A stretch of DNA of 64,000 nt. Source: Gracilariopsis chorda. Its lineage: Eukaryota; Rhodophyta; Florideophyceae; Gracilariales; Gracilariaceae. The notes under the pieces are model-generated. The model had not been told where the DNA came from. It saw only the letters and a program-made list of their open reading frames with translations, and ran no database searches. A program made the translations under genes and the position numbers. Below are positions 42,052-53,957 of the stretch, one piece after another; the first letter of the stretch is position 1, and each line of letters begins with the position of its first letter. Location of the stretch: NCBI GenBank assembly GCA_003194525.1, contig NBIV01000238.1:50206-114205 (forward strand), written 5' to 3'.

Positions 42052-43288
42052 GGCGTCCTCAGACAAGAGGCTGTTGGCGCCCGAGGCGTCTTCGCCTCGC
42101 TCCCCGGTGAAAGTCCTCTCGAAGAAAGACACCGCTGACGCGGACTCTGCGCACCTCGGTGTGTTGCGTCGCCCGTGGATACGGAGTAAAAATCCCCGGA
42201 TTCCCGGTAGATTCTTGGTCTTGGCCAAGCGCAATTACAAGGTCTATGCCAACCTTGGCCTTGGTCCCCAGTTTATGGTGAGGTTTCTCACCGTCCTGGA
42301 TACAGGTGCAGGCCCCAACTTTGTCGTGGAATCATTGTTACCCCCGCTTGTGCGGTCTCGTATCCGCTCTAACGCGGTCCCCGACATTTCGGATGCGAAC
42401 AACAATCCGTTACAAACGGTGGGCACCGTGGACCTCGTCGTGAGACTTGGTACCACTGTGGTGAAGTTGGACTTCATCGTTTGCCGTTCATTGGCAGCAC
42501 CAGTCATACTGGGATGTGATTACTGCGACAGATTTGTCGACGCAACCAGGCCCCGCCTCAGGCGTGTAGAACTTGACGACGGGTCGTCGGTTCCGATTGT
42601 TCGCCGCCCGCTAAAGCGGTCCTCTCGGAAACAAGTTCCGTTCCCTGCTGCGCAGGAACCACCGCCCGCGCCCCGCGAGTCCACCAAGCTCCGCGTCGCT
42701 GCCGCGGTTTCTATACCACCTGAGTCCCAAATCTGGGTGCAGGTAAATTCCCGTCAACACGGTATTCGGGTTATACAACCCCTCGCCTCGTTGTACGAGA
42801 AATCCCAGCTGGCGCTGGCTAATGGAATTGTCTCCATTTCCCCGGATGTTCCTTTCCGGATATTGGTTGCCAACCTTGGCAAACACCCCCAGTATCTGGT
42901 AAAACACCAAGTAATTGGGAGTGTAACCCCCCATCCTATGGGAATGCTTCCAACGAAGATGACAGCCGCCGATGTACTCGGAGTTACCACCTGTTCTGAG
43001 GAGTTCGCCCCGCCGTCCGAAGACGTCAAGTCTAAGGAGGGGAGGAAACCGCTACTTCAGCGTCGAACATACCAAGTAGCTCGGAATTGCGAACCACACC
43101 TGTTCCACAGGACAATGCTCCATCGAGCAACGACCGGATTGATCCCGAAAAAGCACTTGAAGCGCTGGACTTCAGCCACGTGCCAGAGTCGCACCGCGAC
43201 AAACTCCGTACCATGTTACGGGAATTCACCACAATGTCGGATGGCTCCCTTGGCGAGATTAATGCAACGGAACACTGGCTCGATTTAA
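42018..43288 (+). pseudogene. pro: Protease region of G3
   Basis: Open in the -1 frame relative to gag. A retroviral-type aspartic protease site, LDTGAGPNFV, lies near 42296-42325, and LGCDYCDRFV further on fits the second conserved segment (normally LG.DF/W). The frame should pass into RT, but a frame change near 43036-43046, at a GAGGGGAGG run, separates them; one extra G would explain it. After that point this frame is nonsense and overlaps the true pol frame. Confidence 0.8.
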
Positions 43289-46200
43289 TCCCCGGTGCGC
43301 GACCAGTTTCACAACCCCCTTACAGGGCAGGTCCGAAAGCTCGGAAAGAGGAGCAGTCCCAAGTGGACAAGATGCTCCGCGCAGGTGTGATTGAGCCCGC
43401 TCAATCACCCTGGGCATCCCCAGTTGTACTGGCTTTAAAGGCCGACGGAACCTGGAGGTTCTGTGTCGACTACCGCCGGCTCAATGCCGTGACTGTTAGG
43501 GACACGTACCCTATCCCTCGTATGGACGAGTGTACTGAATCCCTCGGAGACGCCACCGTGTTCACGGCTCTCGATGCCAATTGGGGATATTGGCAAGTAC
43601 CTGTCAGACAGGAGGATGGCGACAAAACCGCATTCACCTGCCACGCAGGAACGTATCGCTTCAAGCGGATGCCATTTGGGTTAACCAACGCCCCCGCCAC
43701 CTTTCAGCGTGCAGTAGCTATTCTGCTTAACCGCTTTAAGTGGCGGAGTTGTCTGGTCTACCTTGATGATATTATCATCTTCTCCAACTCGTTGGACGAC
43801 CATCTCACTCACTTCCGAGACGTGCTGACCGTACTCCGCGATGCGGGAATTACCCTCAAGTTGAGGAAATGCGAGTTTTTCACAGATACTGTGAAGTATC
43901 TGGGTCACATTATCCATCCTGGACGGTTAGCAATCGAGAAAGCTCAAGTCAAATCCCTCGTTGAGGCGAAAGAGCCCCGTACTCAAACGGAACTGCGCTC
44001 CTGTTTGGGGCTGGTCAACGTCTATCGACGGTTTATCCCAAACTTCTCGGACATTGCGGCGCCTCTCAACGCGCTACTGCGCAAGGGAAACCCACACAAA
44101 CTGGGAACATTTACGCCCGAGCAATCGGAAGCCTTTAACTCCTTGAAGGAGGCTGTCACATCAGCACCAATCCTACATCTCCCAAAACTTGGGTTGCCAT
44201 ACTCCGTAGATACGGACTCGAGCGACTACCAAGTCGGGTGTGCTCTTTTTCAAACCACCCCCGAGGGGAAACGACACCCAATTGGTTATTGGTCGCGCTC
44301 GCTCAATGTTTATGAGCGGAACTACTCCGTATCGGAGAAAGAGTGCCTCGCCGTCGTATGGGCGATGACCACTCTGCGCTCCTACCTTATGGGAGTTCAC
44401 TTCACCGTGTACACGGATCATTCTTCATTGAGGTGGTTGATGAATATCTCTGACCCGTCGGGACGCCTCATGCGCTGGAGACTCCGCCTCGCGGAATATG
44501 ACTTTCAAGTCATTTATAAAAAGGGCGCGCAGAACACCCAAGCCGACGCCCTGTCGCCTTTACCCACAAGTGGGGAAGCAATCCCAACGGAGGATGATGA
44601 AGTCCCATGTTTCATGGCCATAGACCCGGATTGTCCGGAATGTGCCGTCAAGGCTAGGCCAGAAAACTGGGACGAGGATGCTGACTTTGACGAACTACTC
44701 GCATCGCCAGATGAATCTGAGACCCAGTTACCGGGAAACTTTGTACCGGTATCACCGGAAGAAATGATCCGAGAACAACTCGGCGACCCATTCTGTACGA
44801 GGGTTCGTGCCCGTATCAACGGTGGTGAAGATCTCCCTTTCGGGGTAAACGACAAAGGCTATCTCGTAAGGAAGGTCAAAGCCCGCCCACAGATTGTGGT
44901 GCCTCATTCCCTGCAGTCGCGGGTGTTACATCTATCAAACTACGCCCCCATTGGAGGTCACCCAGGTGGGAGGAAACTCTACCTAACCCTGCGAAGGGAT
45001 TTCTATTGGCCCGCCATGGCGGTGGATTGCTACGCAACCGTCCGGTTTTGTAGCGAATGCGCGAAGAATCGCGTGAAACTCCGCAAAAATGCGAAGAAGA
45101 TGAAACTATTCCCTGCAAGGGCGCCGCTCGAGTTTATCGCGATCGATATTCTAGGACCACTACTCACCACGAAACGTGGGCACAAGTTTCTACTTGTCAT
45201 TACCGACCGCTTTTCTAAGCTGGTACGGACTGTCCCTCTTCGGAGGATAACCGCTCTCACGGTGGCCCAGGCTCTGGTGACGCACTGGATTTTCGTCTAC
45301 GGTCCCCCTGTGGAGGTGCTCTCCGATAACGGGAAACGATTCGCGAGCACGTTCTTCCAGGTTGTTTGTCGCATCCTGGATGTCAAGAACTTGTTCACGA
45401 CTACCTACCACCCCCAATGTAATGGGCAAGTTGAACGGTTTAACCGGACGTTACTCGCGGCGTTACGTTCCTACGTCGCATACCACCCAAATAACTGGGA
45501 CATGTACGCTGATGCGTTAACCTACGCGTACAACACGCAGGTACACCGGACTACCGGAGTTTCGCCAGTCGAGTTGGTTCTATCTAGAACACCCCCGCCT
45601 GTGGCGCTGGAACCCCAAGCTATCTTGGACAATTTCCCATCATTGGGTGTCTACCGGCAGCAATGGAAGCGATGGCTTTCCAAGCTGGTCCCCGCTGCGC
45701 GGAAGTCTATGGCACGGGCCCAAGCCGCTTACAAGCGAACTTTTGATGCTCGCTTGCGAGGGAAACCGTCCCCGATTCGGGCGAATAACTAGGTCTTCAT
45801 CAGGAAGGAGTACTACAACCCGGAACAGGAGAAGCGCCATAAACTCTCGCCTGTGGCGGACGGACCATTCAAGGTCATCTCTGTAAACACCGACACTTTC
45901 GTGGTAGAGATGGGCGACATGCACGAAAGGAATTCCCGTGATCGTGTTGTCCTTGCCCCTACTCCATCGTCAGAAGTAGTCCTGGATCCAGGCAACCCCG
46001 TTTCTACGGACTCTGCAACACCGGAATCATCCAGGAGTACTACGCCTACGGTACTATCACACCCCAGCCGGGGACTCTCAGACCTACCGACCCTGTCGGA
46101 CTCACCGGCTCAGCCGGGTAAGTCGGGCCTCTCAGCTCCCGCCCCTACCACCCCCGCCCCCTTGGCGCGAATTTACACCCGCCAGGCGGGGAATGTTCTC

Positions 46201-46803
46201 CCTTATCCCGCCGCTCCGTTTAAGGAGGGGGAGGAGAACACTCGTTTTGGAGGAACGATATCGCCGTCGCAACGGGAAACACGGAACATACGGAACACTG
46301 ACCGTGGAGCACAGAGTATGTCACACGACACTAATCCCCCGTTCTCGGGCAGTGCTGCGCAACTACCGCACACCCCTGTCAGGGAAGGATCCCGGATAGG
46401 TAGTATTTTGACGATCGCCCCCAATCCCCTGAGCAGAGCGATGCATCGAAGGCGCCATTGGCGGAAGCCCCGGCGGAAGCGGTCCAATAAGGTCCAGCAG
46501 ACCCGCGTCCCGCGGAGAGGAGGCGCCCAGATACGCCAGCGCAGCTGGGAAATAACCACACCCCTCTTGAGGAAAAAGGCAGCCAAGCTGCAGTCGAAGC
46601 TTCAGGCCCTGGCGCGCAAGCACCGGAAACGCCTCCCGTCGTTGACGGAATCGAAGCCTCCGCTCCGGGGAATAATTTGCACCAACTTCCGCAACGCTGC
46701 GGCAAAAAACCGAGGAACTCGGGAAAAACGCGCGCTCTCGCACTCTCTAAACCGGTCATACTGGACGCTGCCCCTCTTCATGGAGACGGGGCACCGCGCT
46801 TAG
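43036..46803 (+). pseudogene. pol: RT, RNase H and integrase of G3
   Basis: Open from 43036 to TAG at 45790-45792. RT motifs: WRFCVDYRRLN, FTALDANWGYWQ, PFGLTNAPATF and YLDDIIIF. RNase H: VDTDSSDYQVG and YTDHSSLRWL. Integrase: the CX2C of CSECAKN, the first Asp in IAIDILGP, the second in EVLSDNGKRF, and Glu in QCNGQVERFNRT. After the TAG the same frame continues (VFIRKEYYNPEQEKRH, DGPFKVI), the usual integrase C-terminal fold, then a Pro/Arg-rich tail to 46803. The TAG most simply replaces a Tyr codon. A further frame change follows near 46700. Confidence 0.88.
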
Positions 46804-47573
46804 TGGCAAGGCCCCTGAAAAGGGTGTCATCGGCAACTGCCCGGCAACCCCCAAAGGGGAATTTTAACCACTATGCCCGTGTACCGGAGTTAGCCTTAGG
46901 CAACCCCCCAGTAGCCGGGGAGACCACGGCACAGCCGGAACGTATGGCAGAGAACGCTCGTGACCCCCCAGGGGAGGCGGAACGCTTACCAATCACCGTG
47001 TCGCACGGGACCCCACAGGGGATGTCGCAAACGCCGTTCCCGCATACGCGGCAAAGACCCCGCAAGCTCGCGGTTCGCGAAGAAGACCGCACTCGCGGAG
47101 TTCAAGTCCCCCGCCGACTGGCGGCTCGCCCGGCCTACCGTGATGACGGGAGCAACGACGCCCCTCTGGGGAATAACTTGGCGGTGAAAACCAGGACGCC
47201 AAACAACCTCCTTAGGGATATCCTCCTGCACGAGCAGCGGCAGCTACCACAGCGCACGGCAACGCCAGAGGTATCGCCGAACACCCTGCTAAGGGACATT
47301 ACACCGCACCGCGGGCAACCCTCACAAAGAAATACAACGACTACCCGGCACGGCCGGCAGGTCTACGAACGAGAGTTCGTAGTAGACTGACTTGTCAGAC
47401 ACACCTGGGACCAGGATGGTATTCTACAATACCGCGTCCACTGGTACGGGTATGACCCCAGTGGGGATACGTGGGAGCCAATCGAACACCTCCTACAGTT
47501 GCAGGTCGTGCGATACCACCGTCAAACGGGAACTGCAGCCCCAGCTACGCTGGTTAATGCCCAAGTCGGGTAA
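46677..47573 (+). pseudogene. C-terminal tail and chromodomain of G3
   Basis: A Pro/Arg-rich linker runs to TGA at 47388-47390. Directly after it in the same frame comes a recognisable chromodomain (YRVHWYGYDPSGDTWEPIEH, 47430-47489), which ends at TAA about 47571. Chromodomains on chromovirus integrases bind methylated histone tails and steer insertion. The TGA cuts it off from the linker. Confidence 0.75.
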
Positions 47574-47814
47574 AGTTGCCGCGCAAGCGGAGGGCGATAG
47601 GAAAGGATAACAAGGCAAGGTCCGTCGAAGACTGGGAACTCAAACGAGAATCACCGTTCTAAACGAGAACGTTTATTCAAGGGAGCATCTAGCTCCCCAC
47701 AACACTATACTACAATAGCGGGCTATGCCAGGAAAGAAGAACCGGAGACGGCGCACGCGCTTTTATCACCCATTTTCGTCTGGGAACCCTCCGCGTCCGC
47801 GGTCTTTTTCCCAT

Positions 47815-47829
47815 CTTAAGGGAGGGATA
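47815..47829 (+). other. Polypurine tract of G3
   Basis: CTTAAGGGAGGGATA directly precedes the 3' LTR. Confidence 0.65.
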
Positions 47830-48656
47830 TGTAGTGCAGCGCCCTCACTGAGAGATTCTTGGTACTTGAACGCATTCCCCATATTATCGGTTGTGTAGTG
47901 TGTATATGAACTACGCCCCATTATGATGGATATGGACACGTGGGACACGGTTTTAGGTCAGTTGGCGGTTGGCCACAGTAGTGGATGTTGCCACGAAATG
48001 TGGAGTATTTTAGTTGATTTCATTTATTATTTTCACACCCATTTCTGGGAAGCTAGTACTTAGTGCGACGGCGCACTGCCGTCGCAACAGTAAACCTTCC
48101 CCAACAAGGGATCCCAACCTGGGGAATTGGCTCTAGTTGTTACCGCTTGCGCGCGTGCTCTACTCCTTCTTGGAGGGAAACGCCATGAACCACGGGATAT
48201 CTAACCCCCTTGCACATCTAAAGGGACCCATCACTGGGAGTCATATTATTCCAATTGCATTGGTGTTTCGCCCTGTATAGGGATATTGTTACTGGCATTG
48301 CCGTTCGCCCCCGTCGCTCTCGCGACTCACCTCTTCTTCTCTTCCTCCTCTTCGCCCTTCCTTTCCCCCCTTTCAGGGTAGTACATCCCGCTACCCGCGG
48401 CTCCTCCTGTGTGCGCATCCTTCCACACACCCCCACTTACGTGGAAACATACCACTACTGAGGATCACACTGCGTTCACGCGGATACCGATTCTTCGCCT
48501 TCACCTCCCTGCGCAAGTCGCGACAGGTGTCCCTGGTCTTACAAACCGGCTTCGCCGTGACACCCCTGGGAGGGCTCTACCCAACTGGGCTCACCTCGTG
48601 AGAGGAAGATCCCGAACGTCTTTCGGTGTTTTTCGGCTTTGGGGCATTGCACCACA
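47830..48656 (+). repeat. 3' LTR of G3
   Basis: Copy of 38922-39746, followed by the target duplication GTAAG at 48657-48661. Confidence 0.93.
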
Positions 48657-48661
48657 GTAAG

Positions 48662-48965
48662 GAATTAGAGGAGACCAACTGGTGAACTCATATCACGTTG
48701 TTAGTAACCTCTCCTGGACATTCCGTATGTTGCACGCACCCTCGTTCTCGATTGCACAGAACTTGGACGGGCCGCTGAAATCGCATCTCACCGAGAGAGT
48801 CTTAGTCGGAGCCAGAGGTCTGACCTTTAGGGAACCAGAGATAGTATCTCCTTCCAGTGGACCCGGCTACGCAAAAGTAGTAGAAGGATCCCTCAACCGG
48901 TAGGGGACCGGTGAAGAATTCTAGCTGCCAGTCTCCATTAGTCTTGCGTTGAGTGATACTCTGCG
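48662..48965 (+). other. Copia leader, second part
   Basis: The remainder of the copia leader after the nested G3, ending at the gag-pol ATG. No feature of its own was seen. Confidence 0.6.
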
Positions 48966-51900
48966 ATGGACTCTGAGACTTACCAAGAAAGTAAACGTAT
49001 ACCCCGTCTAAAAGGGGGCCCCGATTACTACACTTGGCGCATATACATTAGGGATCTCATGCACTCCTTCCAATCATTATTCGTGCTTTCGGAACCTCGT
49101 CCAAATGAAGGATCCGCTGCAGCTCGAAAGAGATGGGACGACGCGAATCGTAAGGAAAGATCGGCCATCGTCCAAAACCTTGACACACAGCTGATCGTCG
49201 CAGTTTTGGAACTACTCGAAAGAGAACACTGCTCTGCTTTGGAGGTATGGAATAAACTCGAGTCTAAATATAAGAAGGATAACATACAATACAAATTGCA
49301 CATCCGCCAAAAGCTAAGCACCTTGACATTCAAAGATAGCGATGAAGTACAGAGACATTTACTCGAGTTGGAGACAACCTACTTAGAACTTGCTAGGCCG
49401 GGTGACCTACTCACGGAAAAGGAGCGAACGGCAACTCTGCTCCGTACCTTGCCAGACTCACTAATGTCCATCACATTATCGGCGAACGCAACCAACATGG
49501 AATACGATCAAGTCGTTTCGCTTGTGCAATCCAAAATAGACCGACGTGTTCATCGGGCATCGACATATACCACGAAGGCTACAGAAGCCAAGAAAGATAG
49601 CATTCACACTTACCCCACTGCGAAGAAGACTGCAACCCGACGCAAGCAGCATGCAAAAGGGAACAAGAAGGGAGTTGTATGTTGGAATTGTGGACGCATA
49701 GGCCACATCAGGGCCGAATGTTGGGGCAAGAAAAATAACAACGAACAACAGCCCAGCAATAAAAAATCCAATATTAATAAACATAACAAAGGCGAAGGAC
49801 GCAATAACAATCGAGCTTGGGACTCTAACAACTTCACCGACGCCCAAAACCAAGGGCGACCAAACGCTAACTGCCACCACGGCGAGAGAAACAGGAACCA
49901 CTACCGCGGATTCATAGCATTAGCTAATGCCAGTCTCCACCAGGACAACATAACCCCAACATGGCTGGAATCTGGGGCTATTCATGTTTTCATCAAGGAC
50001 AAATCATTGTTCTGGGAATATCAACAAACACCTCCGCAAACAATAAACAATTGCGACCACCAGTCAGAGATCGTAGGTTGCGGAAAAATAAAGCTACCCT
50101 TAGGAACCGGTCTCATGTTACCCGCCAAACATACCCCAACCTTTGACTCTAACTTGGTATCCTTATCTGTCCCGGTGAATTACGTCGAGGTGCAATACTC
50201 AAACGGATTCGTAATTAAAGACCGCACAACGGGCCAAGTCATACAACACTCCACCCCGAAGGACGGACTCTATCCCATACCGAGCCCCGTATCACCACCA
50301 CAGGTACAAGCTGCAACACATGCACCTGACAACAGAGCCAAAGATTGGCACGAGAAACTCGGACAACCTGGAAGAGAGAAACTCTTGACATGCATTGATT
50401 TGTGTCAAGGGGTACCTAAACTCTCCCCAGACGAAGTCAACAACGTCATATGCACTCCGTGCATTGACGCCGGCACCAAGCGTGACCCACTTCGGCAATC
50501 ACACTCGTTAATGCCGAGACCTTTGGAGTTAACGCACACCGACCTCACTGGACCCATAACCCCGAACTCTTTACAAGGGTCGAAGTATATGCAAGTCCTC
50601 ATTGACGACAACACAAGGGCAAGCTCAAAATACTTTCTAAGTAAGAAGAAACAATTCTTCAAATCTGTCCGCTGGTACAAGGCTCGCGCGGAAACCGAAC
50701 TACCTCCCAACCTAATGTACTGCGTTCGCCTTGACGGGGCGGGTGAGAATAGGTCAGACGATTTCGTCTCATACGCGATGAAAAATGGCATAGTACTAGA
50801 GTTCACCCCACCGTATGCACACCAATCGAACGGTGTAGCAGAGAAAGTCATCCAAGACTTGTGGAACATGGCTAGAACATTCCTGTTCGCCTCCAAGCTA
50901 CCGCATGAGCTATGGGAAGGAGCCATTTCACTCGCAAACTACATGAGAAATCGCCTACCAAATCATCGAGCAGTAATGAAGGTTCCTTACACCTTATGGT
51001 TCGGAAGAAAACCAGAATTCACAAACTTACGGAAGTTTGGGCAAGAAGGCCACGCGTCCATATACAGGCCTGAAACCGTCGCAAATAAGAAGTTCCTACC
51101 ACTTGCTATTCCTGGACACTTCGTGGGGATGCAAAGCCCACGGAAACTGTATAGGATATACATCCCATCCATGGTAAAGGTAAGAAAGTGCCGCGAGGCA
51201 GATTTCAAGGTTACCAAGGAGTCCCTCCCTTCAATCAAAGACCGTATGGACTTCTCGTCTCTCAGAAGATACGAAGCCGAGAAAACTATGGGTGAAGATG
51301 ATGAATACCATCTAGATGCTTCTCTTGCTCATTGCCTTATCCCACACTCACGCTCCAAAGACCTCGGGGATGATGGCAGAGTCCCCAAGAGCTTTGAAGA
51401 AGCCAGAGTGATGCCAGGATGGGCAGAAGCAATCAACAGAGAGTACGATGCGTTGGTGGAAAGAGAAATTTGGAAGCTGATTGATAGAGAACCTGGCATG
51501 AAACCATTGCCATTCTTATGGAGGTTCTTAGCAAAATTATTAAGCTCTGACCCTCCGCGTATCCTTCCAAAAGCGCGTTGCGTAGCACAGGGCGACCTGC
51601 AACGACCGTACTTGGACTACGACCAAGACAACTTGTACGCCCTGGTTGCCCGTCTTGAAACCATTCGTCTTTTGTTGGCAAAGGCCGCAGCTCAGGGCCT
51701 GATACTAGAGACTATGTATATTAGCAATGCGTACCTGTACGGTGATCTAGACGAGCCTCTAATCATGGAACAACCCCAAAACGCATTTGGTTCTCATTTG
51801 TTCCTGGAAAGGTATGCTTGCTTCTAAAGTCAATATACGGCGCAAAACAAGCCGGACAAATATGGGGATCTCTCGTGCACAATGAGCTATTGCGCTTGGG

Positions 51901-52951
51901 ATTCAACCAGTCGAGCACCGATAGCCGACTATATATATACAAGTGCAACAGCGGAACCTTGGCCATCGTAGTGGTCGTTGATGACTTACTGACATCTTGT
52001 AACTCCCGGTCTCTTCTGGAAGACTTCAAGACAGAGAAGCAGAACCTCTTTAAGGTTAAGGTCCTTGGAGAGGCGAAACGTTTCGTTGGATTTGACATAA
52101 CGAGGGACAAGAACGGAATAAAGGTACAGCAAAGCAGTTATATTGACAAGATACTGCTAGAAAATGGTCTGGCCAACTCCAACGTTGTTCGAACTCCATT
52201 TCCGTCACAATGTGACATCACAGCTCGTCGAGAAAACGAACGGCGTATTCCATCCGGCGTACATGACCGCTACCGGAAATTGGTACGAAGTTTGATGTAG
52301 TTAGCCGTCTCATCGAGGCCAGACATCATGTTAGCCGCTTCAATGCTGGCAATGCAGGTCCACGATCCATGCATGAGGCATGTTGGGCATGCAAAAAGAG
52401 TACTGAGATACTTGAAGGGTACAAAGGGTCTTTGCTTGTTCTTTCCCGTTAATAACACAGCACCAATGGAGGCATACTGTGACTCAGATTAAGCCGGTTG
52501 TCGTGAGACGAGAAAGTCTACGACAGGATTATTAATAATGGTGAACGAAGCACCTGTAATGTGGACGACCAAGAAGCAAACTCTTGTTGCTCTGTCGTCT
52601 GGAGAGGCGGAGTACATTGCACTGTCGTATTGTGGAAAAACACTAACGTGGTTGCGTAGAATATTCTGGGAACTACGCAACGAATCAGTCTTAGTGAATG
52701 AACCTCAAATGTACCCAATATCTATAGCAACGGACAGTTCTACTGCTTTGTCGATCATAAAGAGTCCGAAGGTCTCGGAAAGGAACAAGCATATTGCTCT
52801 AGAACATCAATACATAAAAGAGCTGCTGAAGACCAAGATAATTGACGTGAAGTCAATAAGGACTGATGTGCAAGCTGCAGAAATATTTACAAAGCCTGGT
52901 GTCTTTGACAAGCTCAAGAGACTGACCTTACTTTGTACCTTGACGAAATAG
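48966..52951 (+). pseudogene. Copia Gag-Pol polyprotein, broken near its 3' end
   Basis: A 953-codon frame from the ATG at 48966: copia-type Gag (WNKLESKYKK, LELETTYLELA), a canonical CCHC knuckle (CWNCGRIGHIRAEC, 49680-49721), protease with WLESGAIHV, so Glu replaces the catalytic Asp, and integrase (KDWHEKLGQPG; LTHTDLTGP; VRLDGAGEN; AHQSNGVAEKV). RT begins normally (INREYDALVERE) and a frameshift occurs near 51820. RT continues in another frame (SIYGAKQAGQIW, VVVDDLL) to TAG at about 52298. RNase H (MWTTKKQTLVALSSGEAEY) follows after a TAA near 52490. RNase H last is the copia pattern. Confidence 0.9.
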
Positions 52952-53217
52952 TATTGCTACTTGTAAGTATTATCCGAATATGTTGATTTCTAACTAACCT
53001 TGCTTCTATACTACCAAGTTTTGTTTTGAAAGTTGATTCTTATATTTCATGGTGATACGTATTGGATGTAATAAGAGTATCATACCTTTTCCTATACTGC
53101 GGACTTTTCCTATAAGTTTTTGCTGTGTTACAGGTTTTTAATGGTGGTTACTATGCTTCATAATCATAGAGTAGATTAGTCGCAATCTGCGCCGAATGAC
53201 TTGCTTGCGAGGGACGG

Positions 53218-53376
53218 TGTGAATGGAGACACGCTGGCCACCAGCTGGGACGTGGTTCACAGTCCACTCGTTCCGACTGGAGGCACCAAATAAATGACCT
53301 CGCTGATCTCCCTGCCTTCACCAGTATGAGGAAAGGAGGAAGACAGTGAGAAGCCACAAAGCTACACACAGCTACA
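53218..53376 (+). repeat. 3' LTR of the copia element
   Basis: 159-bp copy of 37652-37810; a GCGAGGGACGG purine tract precedes it. Confidence 0.88.
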
Positions 53377-53957
53377 ATATTCATCATCTACAAAGCCCAC
53401 AAGACTCGTGAGCTGTACTCCGCACTCGCACACTGCGCACTGAGGAGAAGTACCAACAATGCCCTCTGCGCCAAAGTGGATATATCCCTTTATCGAGGAC
53501 CACATACATCTTTGGAACATGGGACAAAGGCAAATCGCCAGAAGTATCAGTATTGCATATGAAACAGTGGCTCAGCAAAGACGTCTTCCATTGAAAGCAC
53601 TGGGAAATCATTCAGTTGCCTGCTGTGTTTCCACGCAAATTTGGGACTGAATCTCCGAGATTAGTAAGCTTGTACATATCAAAATTATGGCTACTGGATA
53701 AATACACTTTCCGTAACTCACCGAAACTGATATTATGCGGTTTGATATGTCCCCACCGCAACATTTACCGGCGCGTATGAAGAAAACATCCCATCTCTCG
53801 TCTATAAAGTCGTAGTCAAGCATCATCTCGTGGGAACTCTCAAGCCACCAACATGAAAGATATATTCAACTCTTGAGAACACTGCAGACTAACACTCGTT
53901 TCTTCCTTCTGCAAACTTGACAGCTCATTTAAAAGGAATCCTCTTAAGAGATACAGT
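53377..53957. other. No gene seen
   Basis: Short region between the copia element and the secreted-protein pseudogene; likely includes the latter's promoter. Confidence 0.5.

Larger units (their letters stand above)
38922..48656 (+). mobile_element. Ty3/gypsy chromovirus G3, inserted in the copia element
   Basis: LTRs at 38922-39746 (825 bp) and 47830-48656 (827 bp), starting TGTAGTGCA and ending ACCACA, several per cent diverged. The target duplication GTAAG occurs at 38917-38921 and 48657-48661, and both flanks belong to the copia leader. The internal region encodes Gag with a CCHC knuckle, protease, RT, RNase H, integrase and a chromodomain, broken by three stops and two frameshifts. Short perfect hairpins are unusually dense throughout. 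Confidence 0.95.
37652..53376 (+). mobile_element. Ty1/copia retrotransposon with G3 nested inside
   Basis: LTRs of 159 bp at 37652-37810 and 53218-53376 begin TGTGA and end CTACA, with about five substitutions between them. TGGTAGCATC follows the first LTR with no gap, and a GCGAGGGACGG purine tract precedes the second. ATATT lies just outside both ends (37646-37650, one base off the LTR, and 53377-53381), a probable target duplication. The gag-pol frame at 48966-52951 has copia order (integrase before RT). The leader is interrupted at 38921 by G3. Confidence 0.88.

Noticed and set aside
43036..43060. A second programmed frameshift between protease and RT in G3
   Set aside because: There is no slippery heptamer and a G run offers a simple one-base insertion; G3 has other lesions, so mutation is the better reading.
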